64,000 nt of DNA from assembly GCA_003427395.1 (NCBI GenBank), contig BFEA01000006.1, positions 2,808,665 through 2,872,664 on the forward strand. Direction: 5' to 3'. The translations under genes and the position numbers were made by a program. Numbering within the stretch: position 1 is the first letter of the stretch; every line of letters starts with the position of its first letter. A model generated the notes under the pieces. The model saw only the letters and a list, made by a program, of their open reading frames with translations. It had not been told where the DNA came from and did not search any database. Origin of the DNA: Chara braunii (taxonomy: Eukaryota; Streptophyta; Charophyceae; Charales; Characeae). Shown one piece after another: positions 19,932 to 30,291 of this stretch.

Positions 19932-21559
19932 ATGGCTACCTTTGTAGCGTCGTCTGCGGCATCCTCGTCTGGTCAGTCGTTCGGAATGCCGGACACGAAC
20001 GTGTAGTCCATCTCCAGTACGCCAGGATCCGAAATCAGTTAGATGGCAGGCTTGCACTTCAACTCGCTGCCCACACTCACCAAGGAGCAGATGGAGCTCA
20101 AGCAGGTAGAGAGGATCCGTTTAAGGTTAGAAAAGGAACTTAAGGAGGCTATCGGAAAAGAAAATGAGATAAAAATAGAAGTGTTAGACTTGAGGGAATA
20201 GAGGCAGACAAAGCTGATTTAGAGGGATTAGATGACTCAACAGTTGACAATAACACAAAGATTCTGAAGGCGAGCATCCTGTCCATGCACGCTTTTACAT
20301 GGACAGCAAACTGGACGTTATCCAGGACACCCTAGACCAGATCATGAAGGCCATGTATAGGCCAGGTTTCAGGCCAGCAGTTTTGCCATCACTGCAATGG
20401 TCGGCGATGACAAGCTCGTATCCACCTCAGTGTGGTACCACACCAAGCGGTACTTTAGCAGCAGCAGCATAGACTGTTGCTTCTACCTTCTCTGGTCCCG
20501 CAACAGCTGCCAATTGCCCCACCAACGGGACAACAAAAACCTTGGTACCCCAAGACCTTATTGAAACCACCCTCAACCTTCTTAGGGGATAAGAAGGATG
20601 AGGCTCTCAGCACTTGGTTGAGAACGGTGCCTGTGTGGGTGAGGGTGAAGAGGACGTTGGTAGAGGAGGAAGTGCTAACTGCTGCATCCTATCTAGAGGG
20701 TTTGGCAACTCGCTGACTAAATGGATTAGTTGCCTCAAAGGGAATCGGCAGGAATATGGGTGATTGGGCCAAAACCCGTACCCTAGAGAGCTCTATGGAT
20801 TTGGTGGAAGCACGAAGGCACAACCCACAACAGGCACAGACTGCCACTGATTGGTTGACCCGGCTTGATACAAAGAAGTACCAAGTCCGTGCGCGAGCTC
20901 ACCTCTGCCGTCGAGCGCCTGATTGTCGTCCCCGGGGTACGCTATGATCCATAGGTTTACTGATCATGTTTTTGAGATATCTTCCCACAGACATTAAAAA
21001 CTTATTAGCCAATGAGGCTCGACTAGAGTATCACACCCTTGAGACGTAGAGAAAAAAGGCTCTAGATTTGGAGGCCACGCTCGGAGGTGCTCAACAACTG
21101 CCTACACACGAAAGAAAGAAGAAGAGTCCACAAGAGTGGAAAAAGGGGAGTCGATTGATGATGGTTGAGGGCAATGGTACTCAAACCGAGATTGACGACT
21201 TTTCAAACTTGGTGGATGGTTCAAAGTTAGACAATGAGGATAGTGCTTAGTGTAGCAACCTCGCTGCTTTGGTAAAGGGTAAGGTAGGTGGCCGCGGCAA
21301 GGGCGATCAACATAGGAGTTAGGGGCAAACCCGTAACCCTTAGTAAACAACAACTTGGGTTAGAGCGGGTTTGGATCAAGTTGTATGGCGGGACCGTTAT
21401 ACGAGGGGTGCTTGCATTAATTGCGGCGAGTGTCACCAACGACAATTCAAATGCAATGACGCACAGGTGTCGCAGAAGATACCACCTAAAGGTGGGATTC
21501 CGTTTTTCCAGGGTCGGGCTACTACGTGTTCCAGCTTGGGAAACACACAGGGCAAGTAG
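19932..21559 (+). pseudogene. A3 gag with zinc knuckle
   Basis: From MATFVASSAASSSGQSFG at 19932, through a charged coiled-coil-like stretch (20100-20300), to the gag domain: GDKKDEALSTWLRTVPVWV, EEEVLTAASYLEGLATR, VERLIVVPGVRYDP, LLANEARLEYHTLE. The knuckle CINCGECHQRQFKC (21406-21447) has lost a residue between the second Cys and His. Stops interrupt it several times (for example near 20008, 20716 and 21250), and a frameshift near 20880 separates parts. The frame ends GNTQGK plus TAG at 21559, the same gag terminus as A2 and A6. Confidence 0.8.
21538..21544 (+). other. Candidate -1 slippery heptamer at the A3 gag-pol junction
   Basis: GGGAAAC is in the phase G GGA AAC with respect to the gag codons, the classic X XXY YYZ form, known for example from the gag-pro junction of Mason-Pfizer monkey virus. 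Pol is open in the -1 frame across this site. The spacing to the following hairpin is 10 nt. A6 has the same heptamer at 53489-53483. Confidence 0.7.
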
Positions 21560-21579
21560 AAGTTGTAGCTGCTTCTACT
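21555..21579 (+). other. Conserved gag-pol junction hairpin, A3 copy
   Basis: A+GTAGAAG pairs with CTTCTAC+T (all Watson-Crick) across the 9-nt loop TTGTAGCTG. The gag stop TAG lies in the 5' arm. Equivalent 25-nt hairpins occur at 5937-5961, 12541-12565 and 53448-53472, with compensated changes at three pairs. Its likely role is to stall ribosomes for -1 frameshifting into pol, so that Gag is made in excess over Pol. Confidence 0.78.
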
Positions 21580-22588
21580 CGTGTTGAAGCGGGTGATGTA
21601 CCCTCACTGTTTCAAGAGTTGAGCGAAGCTATTGACTCCTTAGTTACCCCACAGACTCATCCTTACCCAACGGTACTCTATTCGATGGATATGTTTGAGG
21701 CCTTAAAAGACCTACAAGTGAGTGGTCGTGAGTCCTGGGTGGCATTAAGTCGAGGTCCTAGAGGGGAGCACTTCGTTGTGGACGTTGGTGTAGGTGGCCG
21801 CAAGTCTGGTGCTTCGTAGACATTGCCTCCAACCGAAACTTTATAAGTCGCGACTGCGTTGAGACACTACGCCTACATGACTGGGTGCATCGCCTGAGTA
21901 GATCGGTAGCAGCCGCAAGTCCGGTGCTTCGTAGACATTGGCTCCATGCGAAACTTTATAAGTCGCGATTGCGTTGAGACACTATGCCTACATGACTGGA
22001 TGCATCGCCTGAGTAGATCGGTAGCATCTACTTTGGCCAAGAAAGAGCGCATGTTGGTGGAGGATTACGTCAAGAACGTGGTCTGCACTTTCTCCTATGG
22101 AGGAGGGGAATTTAGTCACAAGATTTCGTTCGTGGTTAGCGATGACTTATCGCTTGAGGTGTTGTTAGGTATATACTACCTTGAGGTTGCCAAGCCCCAG
22201 TTTGATTGGGACAAAAAAAGTGCTGAAGCATGAGTTGCCTAATGGGAGGACCGATAGACTAGCCAAGTATAAGGCTAGTAGGTTAATTGACTCCTACGGG
22301 TGCTTGTGCGCATCAGCCTTCTACAATTATTATAAACATAACCAAGAGGAGGGTATGTACCTGGTTTTTGTCTTTGAGAAAAGGGAGGCCGTTAAATCAC
22401 CCCCAGAGATAGAAAATGTCGTTGCTAAGTACCCTGATCTGTTTGAGGAGCTCACATGTGTCGTAAACAGGGAGGTTGTCCATGCCATAGAGATCATCCC
22501 TGGGAGCAAGATACCCAAAGGGATAATCTATAGGATGGCTCTGACCGAGTTGGACGAGCTCCATTGGCAACTGAAAGAGCTCACATAA
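21560..22588 (+). pseudogene. A3 pol leader and protease
   Basis: The pol frame is open from 21526 (GQVEVVAASTRVEAGD) through SWVALSRGPRGEHFVVDV. The protease active-site segment (FVDIGSTRNFIS when read across one lost base) lies in a 115-bp tandem duplication (21798-21912, 21913-22027), which shifts the frame. The second copy continues into VSDDLSLEVLLGIYYLEVAKPQFDW, the conserved second protease block. The end, IPKGIIYRMALTELDELHWQLKELT, is the RT entry. Confidence 0.8.
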
Positions 22589-23796
22589 AAGGGTTGGATA
22601 CGCCCTAGCATCTTCCCCTTCGGCTCACTAGTTCTATTCGTCCCGAAGAAGGGGGGATCACTAAGGATGCGCATTGATTATCGGGGCCTCAATGCCATCA
22701 CCGTTAAGAACACAGAGGCCCTACCACACATCGATGACCTATTGGATAGGGTGCAGGGATGTAAGTACTTTACCAAGATTGGCTTGAAATCCGCCTGCCA
22801 TCAGATTGCCATTAGATTGGAAAACCAGCACAAAACCGCATTTCAGACCATGTATGGTTTGTACGAGTTTGTGGTGATGCCCTTCGGACTTTGCAATGCA
22901 TCGGGTACATTCCAGCACGCCATGAATAGGATCTTTAATGACTACTTGGATAAGTTTATCGTCGTGTACCTAGTAGGAGAGGTGGTTAATGGAAGGTCCA
23001 AAATTTTGCGGATTTTAGCGAATTTTTCACCGAAACTGCCATATTTCTCCGAAGTTTTACTTTTTTCTCGTTTTTATTTTTTCATCTGATATGTGTGTGC
23101 TTTAGGGTATATTTGTATACAGTTTCGCCATATTTGGACAAGTTTCGCCGAATTTTGGGCCTCCCATTAACCGCTAGTGCCTAGTAGGATTGTAGAGGAG
23201 CATGCTCATCATGTAGACAAAGTACTCTCTCTCCTCCGGCAACACAAGTGTAAGATAAGTTTCGAGAAATGCGTGCACGAAAATCTTGTATTTGGGTATC
23301 TGCGTAAGGGGTTAGGCCTGAAGATGCGAAGGTGGCTAGCATTAGAGACTGGCCACGATCCCAGTCTGTGACTGAGGTCAGATCATTCTTGGGGATGTGC
23401 GGTTATTATCGCAATTTTGTAAAAAATTATAGTATGATTGCGTCTAGCTTGACTGATCTAACGCGCCTTGACACACCATGGGAATGGACAAATGCATGCG
23501 AGGCTGCTTTCAAGAGATTGAAGCATGCCCTCACACATTACGAGGTTCTCATCATCCCAGATCCTCAAAGGCCATTTGTCGCGACCATTGACGCAAGACA
23601 ATATGACATTGGCGCAGTGTTGGCTCATCAGGAAGGGAAAACGTTAAGGTCGATTGAGTACATGACCAAAAAGATGCCATTGAAGAAGTTAGCGAAGTCC
23701 ACCTACGAAGGGGAACTTTACGCCCTCTATAAGGCACTTATCCACTGGAGGCACTATATGTTGGGAAGGTTCTTCTATCTGAGAACTGATCATTAG
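22589..23796 (+). pseudogene. A3 reverse transcriptase and first part of RNase H, interrupted by a MITE-like insertion
   Basis: RT motifs seen: LVLFVPKKGGSLRMRIDYRGLNAITVKN, PHIDDLLDRVQGCKYFTK, VVMPFGLCNASGTFQHAMNRIF and the start of the catalytic YLDD block at FIVVYL. There the sequence jumps into a 202-bp insertion (22978-23179). DDILI is absent on both sides, so about 20 bp were lost before the insertion. After it come IVEEHAHHVDKVLSLLRQHK, RSFLGMCGYYRNFVKNYSM and RNase H up to FFYLRTDH with a stop. It cannot make an active RT. Confidence 0.85.
22978..23179. mobile_element. MITE-like DNA transposon (MULE-type) inside A3 RT
   Basis: A 202-bp insert flanked by a perfect 9-bp direct repeat CCTAGTAGG (22969-22977 and 23180-23188). 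Its ends are inverted repeats: GGTTAATGGAAGGTCCAAAAT on the left against GGTTAATGGGAGGCCCAAAAT (reverse complement) on the right, with further inverted similarity inward (CGAA, ACTG.CATAT). There is no coding capacity. A 9-bp duplication is the hallmark of Mutator-like elements, so a non-autonomous MULE is the best guess. Confidence 0.8.
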
Positions 23797-25520
23797 ACCC
23801 TTAAGTGGATCAAGACATAACCTGTTCTCTTTGATGCACTCAAACGTTGGATTGAAGTCATAGATCAGTATGACTTCAAGCTAGACTACGTGTAAAGAGA
23901 GGATAACAACGGTGTTGATGCGATGTCACGCAGGGCAGACTACCTAGGTGCGCTGATTATCGAGTTTGGCTTATCCGACAATGTAAATTGATCCTTGGTA
24001 CAAGCCTATAAGGAAGACCCTTTCACGATGGACATCATTCACAAACTTGAGGCCCAGGAAAGACCACAACTGATGAGTTTGTGATGGTGGATGGGTTGCT
24101 CTTTCTTGAGAAAGTCGGGTTCAAGAGATTAGTTGTTCCATCTAGAGAGAGTTTGCGTAGTTTATTTTTAGGAGAGTGCCGCAATGCAACTGGACACTTT
24201 GGCTAGAAGAAAATTAGTTCTAACTTGGTACAACGATTCAGGTGGCCTAAGATGCTTGAGGAAGCGAAGACAGATGTGCAGACTTGTCAAGTCTGTCAGG
24301 GGACAAGCCGTAGACTCAAGCCCCGCTTGGGTTATTAACGCCCCTACCCATTCCTGCTGGTCCGGGACAGTGTTTCCATGGATTTCATCGATACCATTGT
24401 GACCAGCAAGAGTCGCAAGAGGCATATCTTCATCATAGTTGATTGGTTCACTAAGTACGCTAGACTAATTGCCATGCCAAAGATTGCCAGGATTGAGCAC
24501 GTCATCAATTTGTTCATGGATAGCTGGGAGCATGATTTTGGACTGCCAACGACAATTGTTAGTGACAGAGATGTGGAAAAAGGCCACTGAACAGATGTCC
24601 GGTTCACCAGCGAGATGTGGAAAAAGGTCACTAAATAGATGGGCAGCCAACTCCAAATGACGTATGGAATCATCCCGAAGCCAACGGGCAGGCTGAACAG
24701 ATAAACCGTGTGGTGGAGCATCTACCGAGGCAGCCAGGATGAGTGGGATGAGAAGTTTTCTCTCATCGCCAGTCAGTACAACAATGTTGTACATAGCACC
24801 ACTGACATCAGTCCTAATCAGCTGCATTTGGGGTGGAAGCCTACGTCTGCTCTAGACTTCTCCAGGCTGAAAATCGAATTGCTGCAACCTTTGGAACCAC
24901 AGAGTTTTGTATCTAGTATGAGACGTTGTTGCAGCAGACTGTCGAACACATCAAGAAATCTCAGGAAGCAATGATTGCTTATGAGAACAAGCATCGTCGA
25001 CAGTCCACGTTTCAGGTAGGGGAAAGTGTCTGGGTCAAGGCTAGTGAGTTGGGGCAGGAGTTTGGCATCTCTAGAAAACTAATGCCTCAGTATTTCGGTC
25101 TCGGGGAAGTCTTAGATATTGTGGGTAGTGATTTGGATGGTCCCTTGTACGTGATTCGAATCCCTGGTCACCTATGCACTTACCCTGTGTTTCACGCCTC
25201 AAAGCTTGCACCTTTCGTTGAGAAAACAATTCCCATCAAGGAGATCAATGCTGCCCCCAACCATGGATGGTCACGTGGACGTTGACAATATCCTGGAACA
25301 TAGAGACATGCTTGTTCCCAAGCCAGCTGGCCGAGGAAGACCACCTAAACGTGTGAGAGACTATAGGGTACGGTTCAAGTATCATACTGATCCTAAGGAA
25401 GATCGATGGTTCACAAGAGAGGAACATGTCAACACAGCTCCTCAGATCATGGCCGAGTACGAACGAAGACTGAAGGGGAAGGCACCAACACGAAGCATCT
25501 CGGCGGACTTTCGAAGCTAA
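23797..25520 (+). pseudogene. A3 RNase H end, integrase and chromodomain-like C-terminus
   Basis: RNase H remnants: KRWIEVIDQYDFKLDYV and ADYLGALI. The integrase zinc domain reads ECRNATGHFG (first His replaced by Arg) with C..C as CQVCQ. The catalytic core has MDFIDTIVTSKSRKRHIF (first Asp) and LPTTIVSDRDVE (second Asp). The region of the catalytic Glu is frame-shifted, and it carries a 44-bp duplication of GATGTGGAAAAAGG (24570 and 24614). After LYNN-like and SPNQLHLGWKP comes an SH3-like part (SVWVKASELGQEFGI, FGLGEVLDIVG). Last is a chromodomain-like segment (VDVDNILEHRD, YRVRFKYH, RWFTREE), which would target insertion to chromatin. Confidence 0.8.
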
Positions 25521-25531
25521 GGGGGATGTAA
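25514..25531 (+). other. Polypurine tract of A3
   Basis: AAGCTAAGGGGGATGTAA directly before the 3' LTR, as in A5 and, on the minus strand, A1. Confidence 0.85.
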
Positions 25532-26481
25532 TGCGAGGAATGAGCCCTCGTAGGGCCCTTGTCAGACGTGCACATGTTATGGGTTGAGGCCCTCATCAAG
25601 CCCTGTGCCCGCCGTAAGTGAAGGCGGGCCTGAATATGCACCAGAGGCCAAAATTTGACATTTTCCATATGTGGGTATTCAGGCAGTTGCAGCACGCCAG
25701 TTGGTTGAGAGGAAGCGTGAGCCTCCCTGTGCTGCGACATATAGTTGGGCCCAACTGTGAAGGGCAAGGGCCCAGGCACTCAACTTCACAACTGGGCTTG
25801 GGCGCAAGCATTCGGGCTTGACCGGAAACTACTTGAGGTTTCCCAGCCAGGCCACACGCAGCCAAACAGAGGCTGCCACTTCCATATAGGGAAGGAGGCA
25901 GCCAGGGCAGGCATTCTTGCCCACACAGGCATTATGGTCGCACTGTTGCGTTGCTGCGCGATAGGCTGCATGCTGCATTAGCGGCCAGGGCACGTGCGGG
26001 CGCTTGAGAGGTGAGAGGGATGCTGCTGGGCAGCGGTGTGCAGGCAGCCGTAGCCGGGCTGCAGGGCGTTTGGGGGTAAGAGGCGACCAGTGGTCTTAAG
26101 GAAGGAGGCGAGTATGGGTGGTCAGGGTCTGATGAGGCGAGACGAGATACATACTGGGTGCATGAGGGAGGACGACTATGGTGTTGATGTTATGTACATT
26201 GGTCTTCAAAGTCGAAGTAAACCTGTTGGGTGAATGCGGATGCAGTAGGATAGGCAAGTAGTTTAAGTTGGGCGCTGGGCGCTAGACAGAGAGGAGCGAC
26301 ATTGGATACTGTGTTGGTGTGGCGTGACGGCGTGAACATTGGCTCATGAGTTCATTGTATTGCTCTGATTTGGATGGAATCTCTGTGCATTTGTGCTCTC
26401 TGTTTGTACACAATTACTTGGACATCTGTGTGATTTCGCAACTTGGCTTTCTGTATTTCGTTGTCACTCGTATTCCTTGCA
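25532..26481 (+). repeat. LTR shared by A3 (3') and A4 (5')
   Basis: 950 bp from TGCGAGGAATG to TCCTTGCA. It is preceded by the A3 polypurine tract and followed by a PBS, so it serves both elements. The conserved block TTCCATATAGGGAAGG lies at 25879-25894. It is shorter than LTR1 because of small internal deletions, for example after the tRNA-complementary end of the GGTAGTTGAGCC block. Confidence 0.9.
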
Positions 26482-26484
26482 GTT

Positions 26485-26496
26485 TGGTATCATAGC
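26485..26496 (+). other. Primer-binding site of A4
   Basis: TGGTATCATAGC, one change from the perfect initiator tRNA-Met site, three bases after the LTR end. Confidence 0.85.
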
Positions 26497-27971
26497 TGGT
26501 TCATGATCGCCATTACCTGGCGCCGGCGACATTGTTACTGGTGAGCTCACGATGCTTCTGTGCAGTGAGGATACTTTGGCGCTGGCTTGTTAATGCGGGA
26601 CCCGTGTAGAGGGGTTCACCGCTGGAAGGCTGCCACAACGTGGGAGCTGTGGCGACAACGGATGTATGTATGATGATGAGAGCATGCTGATGTGGCATTT
26701 GGGCTGAGGTGGCACTGTATCTCGTTGTGGGTGGTACCGAAGCTATGATCGATCATCGAAATGCACGTCGGCTCAATTGGTAAGAAATTTGTGGTTGGGG
26801 GCAACAATCTCCACGTAAATTGTTTCCTTACCTTATCTAGCCTTTCAATCTCTTCTTACTGTGAGGAAGTGAGTCCAACCTTGAGTGTCCACTCTTTTGT
26901 TGTAGGAGTCGTGAGCGGTCTACCTTGAGAGACTACATTTTTCCCGGTGGCACACTTGGCAGGAGAGGGCGGTATGGCTCTGAAGGGCCCTGGTCGAAGC
27001 ATGGGTCATGGTCACCATGCCAACCCATGGGAGTAGTACACGCGTGCCATGTTGCTTTGTCCTTTGAAGCCTCTTTGCTGCGTTGTTAGAAGGGGTGTGC
27101 GGACTGACCAGTCCTATGTAGACGTTGTCCAGACCGTCTATAAGTATTTGTGGCAGGGGTTTGAACTGTGCACTTGATGTGATCGTCGTCTTGTCTGTCA
27201 TGTTAAATAATTCATGAGGACCTTGGGGACTGTCCTTAAATTGCCTCTTGTTCAGACATATCAGTTAGACGTAAGGCTCGTCGTGAGGATAAATAACGGG
27301 GAGTTCTGGCTATAAGCATACGCCTTGGGCACAGGGGTGGGCCGTTAATGCACACCTTCGACACTGGTGCTTGATGATGGCTACATGCAAGTTGGATACT
27401 GGGAGGAAGATTGCAATTGAGACTCGACTCTACATCACAACCATTTCCATTGTGCATACATCTACATAGTTTATTTTGATTAGTTGATTGACTTATTGCT
27501 AACACCTCACAGCCAACGTAGACTAGGATTGATATGTTCTACCATAGTCAACTCTTTTCAAAGGTTATGTAAGTGAATTAATCAAGGTAGATCTAGATTA
27601 TGTGTACAACCTGTGCAAATGTTGTTGATACCTCTTGAACGGTAGCCTAGCTGACTTGCTGGATATAATTTTTATTTTTATTTACTTTTAGAACAAGTCA
27701 GACGTATGCTGCGGTAGGTTCCAGAGAACACTAGTGCAGATAACATCTGCCTAGTCGATGAGTGGATCAGAAGGTGGTGAAGATACAGATGACGATAGAA
27801 GGCAGACAAGGCATGATACACATAGGATATTTGTAGTGTTGTAGGTTTTACTACCAGGAGACGAAAGAAGGTTAAGGGTTTGAGCAAGGGCCCGTAATCT
27901 TGAGACTGCAAGGGAAGCAACAACAATTGTAGAAAGGACGTTAGCAGCAGCAGCAACTAGCGTGGTAGCAA

Positions 27972-29083
27972 TGGCTACCTCTGCAGCGTCGTCTGCGGCA
28001 TCCTCGTCTGGTCAGTCGTTCGGAACGCCGGACACCAATGAGCAGTCCATCTCCTGTTCGTTAGGATCCGGAACCAGTCAGATGGTGGGCTTGCAGTTCA
28101 GCTCGCCACCTACACTCACCAGGGAGCAGATGGAGCTCCCGCAGGTAGAGAGGATCCACTTACGGGGGGAGAAGGAACTTAAGGAGGCTATCGAAAGAGA
28201 AAATTAGATTAGAAATAGAAGTGTCAGACTCGAGGAAAGAGAGGCAGACAAAGCTGCCTTAGAGGGATTAGATGACTCGACGCTTGACACCAACACAGAT
28301 TCTTAAGGCGAGCATCATGTCAAAGATTCTCAAGGCGAGCATCATGTCCATGCACGCTTGTACATGGACAACAAACTGGACGCTATTTTGGACACCCTAG
28401 ACCAGATCCCTCACGCCATCCACATGCCAGGTTTCAGGCCAATAGTTTTGCCATCGCTGCCATGGTCGCGATGACAGACGTGTATCCACCTCAGTGTGGC
28501 ACCACACCAAGAGGTACTTCAGCAGCGGCAACACAGACTGTTGCTTCTACATGGTCCAGCGGCTGGAGCTACACCACAACCGCCAACTGCCCCACCAGCG
28601 CGACAACAACCTTGGCATCCCCAAGACCCCATTGAAACCACCCTCAACCTTCCTAGGGGATAAGAAGGATGAGGCTCTCGACACTTGGTTGAGAACAGTG
28701 TTAGTGTGGGTGAGGGTGAAGAGGACGTTGGTAGAGGAGGAAGTGATAATTGTCGCATCCTATGTAGAGGGTTCCGTTGCTCAGTGGCTAAATGGATTGG
28801 TTGCCTGAAGGGGATTCCGGAGGAACTTCGGTTTTTGGGTCAAGACCTATACCCTAGAGAGGAATCGCGACGGCACAACCCATAGTAGGCACAAATTGCC
28901 ACTGATTGGTTGACCCGGCTTGATACAAAGAAGTACAAGTCCGTGCGCGAGCTCACCTGTGTCGTGGAGCGCCTGATTGTTGTCTCGGAGATACACTATG
29001 ATCCGCAAGTGTTACTGACCATGTTTTTGAGATGTCTTCCCACAGACATCAACAACTTATTAGGCAGTGAGGCTCGGCTAGTG
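27972..29083 (+). pseudogene. A4 gag, truncated
   Basis: MATSAASSAASSSGQSFGTP at 27972 is the counterpart of the A3 gag start. The coiled-coil-like stretch 28110-28270 and the capsid blocks GDKKDEALDTWLRTVLVWV, EEEVIIVASYVEGSVAQWLNGL, VERLIVVSEIHYDPQVLLTMFLRCLPTDINNLLGSEARL follow. A short duplication of AAGGCGAGCATCATGTC lies at 28304-28345. The reading frame is broken by stops near 28205 and 28806. It stops at the junction with element B, so the knuckle and pol are missing. Confidence 0.8.
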
Positions 29084-29460
29084 CTCCCAATGTTCCAAAG
29101 TCGTGAACGAAGCATAGAGCTCGCGCATGTAGGTGGAAGTAGCTACCTTTTCGCTAGACATGTGTTTGCGGTAGTACTCAAGCAACCGCAAGCCATCGCC
29201 GTCGTCTTGTTGCAACACTGCACTAATCCCATATTGACTCGCCTTTGTAGTAACTACGAATCTGAAATGCGGAGTACATGGTGACTGACCAAGGCGTCTT
29301 TCAAGGCTTGAAATGGGGTTTCACATGTTTTATCCCATGTGTAAGATACGTTCTTGCTTGTTAATTGGGACAATGGGCGAGCAACAATAGAGAATCGAGA
29401 CACAAACTTTCGATAGTACGATGCGAGACCAAGGAAAGAATGCAATTCGCAGATGTTCAT
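29084..29460 (-). pseudogene. Element B RT thumb and RNase H
   Basis: LHSFLGLASYYRKFVSRFSIVARPLSQLT is the RT thumb and connection. After WDKTCETPFQALKDAL, the RNase H segment reads SQYGISAVLQQDDGDG, YYRKHMSSEKVATSTY and MRELYASFTTLEHW when followed across stops. The domain is cut at its middle, exactly at the A4 gag junction. Confidence 0.8.
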
Positions 29461-29572
29461 GGGTTGAGGGCCTTGAGGCTAGTCGCGTATGACCTCAACC
29501 TTGGGGCCCTCAGGCTTTATGCGTGCAATAAACAACCGATGCCCAAGATAGATGACGCTATCGCTCCCAAAC

Positions 29573-30291
29573 TCAGATTTCTCTAAGTTGAGATTGAGTT
29601 TTGTCTTTTTTGAGGATGGTGAACACTTCCTCAAGGTGCTTCATATGTTCCTCGATGGATGTGCTGAAGATCAGAATATCATCAAGATACACCACCACAA
29701 ACCGACCAATCTGTTCGTGGAGGACCTTGTCCATAAGGCTTTGAAAGGTGGCCGGTGCGTTCGTGAGACTGAAGGGCATTACGGGAAACTCGTAAAGCCC
29801 ATCGCGTGTCTTGAACGCAGTCTTGGGCTGGTCCTCATGATCGACTTCAATCTGGTGGTATCTAGACTTGAGGTCGATGTTGGAGAAGACCTTGCACCCA
29901 CCTGCAACATCAAGCAAATCATCTATGTGTGGCAATGGGTATGCATTATTTCTCGTGATGCGGTTTAGACCAGGATAATTAATGCATACGCGGAGTTTGC
30001 CTCCTTTCTTTGGGACAAACAAAACAAGTGCACCAAATTCAGATTCGCCAGGCTTAATCCATCCGTTGTTGATCATCTCGTCGATTTGTTTCCGGAGTTA
30101 GTCCAACTCGCAGGATCCCATTCGGTATACACAACCCTCTGGAGGGGCAACACCTTCCACCAACTCGATCGTGTGTCGGACCGATCGCGTGGGAACTCCA
30201 CGTGGTTTTGCTTGAACTTCGGGGAATCGGTCGAGTAGGTTTTGAATGCTTGTTGGGACCGGTGGGGGCGAAGGATCAACAAAAGGATCAC
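29573..30291 (-). pseudogene. Element B reverse transcriptase
   Basis: The RT core is readable: GVPTRSVRHTIELVEGV, YRMGSCELD, GWIKPGESEFGALVLFVPKKGGKLRVCINYPGLNRITRNN, LPHIDDLLDVAGG, VMPFSLTNAPATF and the catalytic VVYLDDILIFS. The last 20 residues of the open frame (KKDKTQSQLREI) resemble the usual LKKNKLYAKLEKC poorly, because a frameshift near 29590 intervenes. The catalytic aspartates are present. Confidence 0.85.

Larger units (their letters stand above)
17130..26481 (+). mobile_element. LTR retrotransposon A3 (Ty3/gypsy family A), plus strand
   Basis: 5' LTR 17130-18198, PBS, gag, protease, RT, RNase H, integrase, chromodomain-like end, polypurine tract and 3' LTR 25532-26481 are all present in order. 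The coding part has many stops and frameshifts, an assembly gap in the leader, a 115-bp duplication in protease and a 202-bp MITE-like insertion in RT. The 3' LTR is followed directly by another PBS and leader (A4). No right-hand target duplication can therefore be read; the left flank is AATAT. Confidence 0.9.
26482..29083 (+). mobile_element. Truncated LTR retrotransposon A4 (tandem with A3)
   Basis: The PBS (26485-26496, TGGTATCATAGC), leader and gag follow the shared LTR in the order of A3. The leader blocks (TTGTTACTGGTGAGC, GATGTGGCATTTGGGCTGAGG, ACGTAAGGCTCG) and gag are close to A3. The element ends abruptly in gag at 29083, where minus-strand DNA of element B begins. LTR-internal-LTR-internal order is what unequal recombination between LTRs produces. 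Confidence 0.85.
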
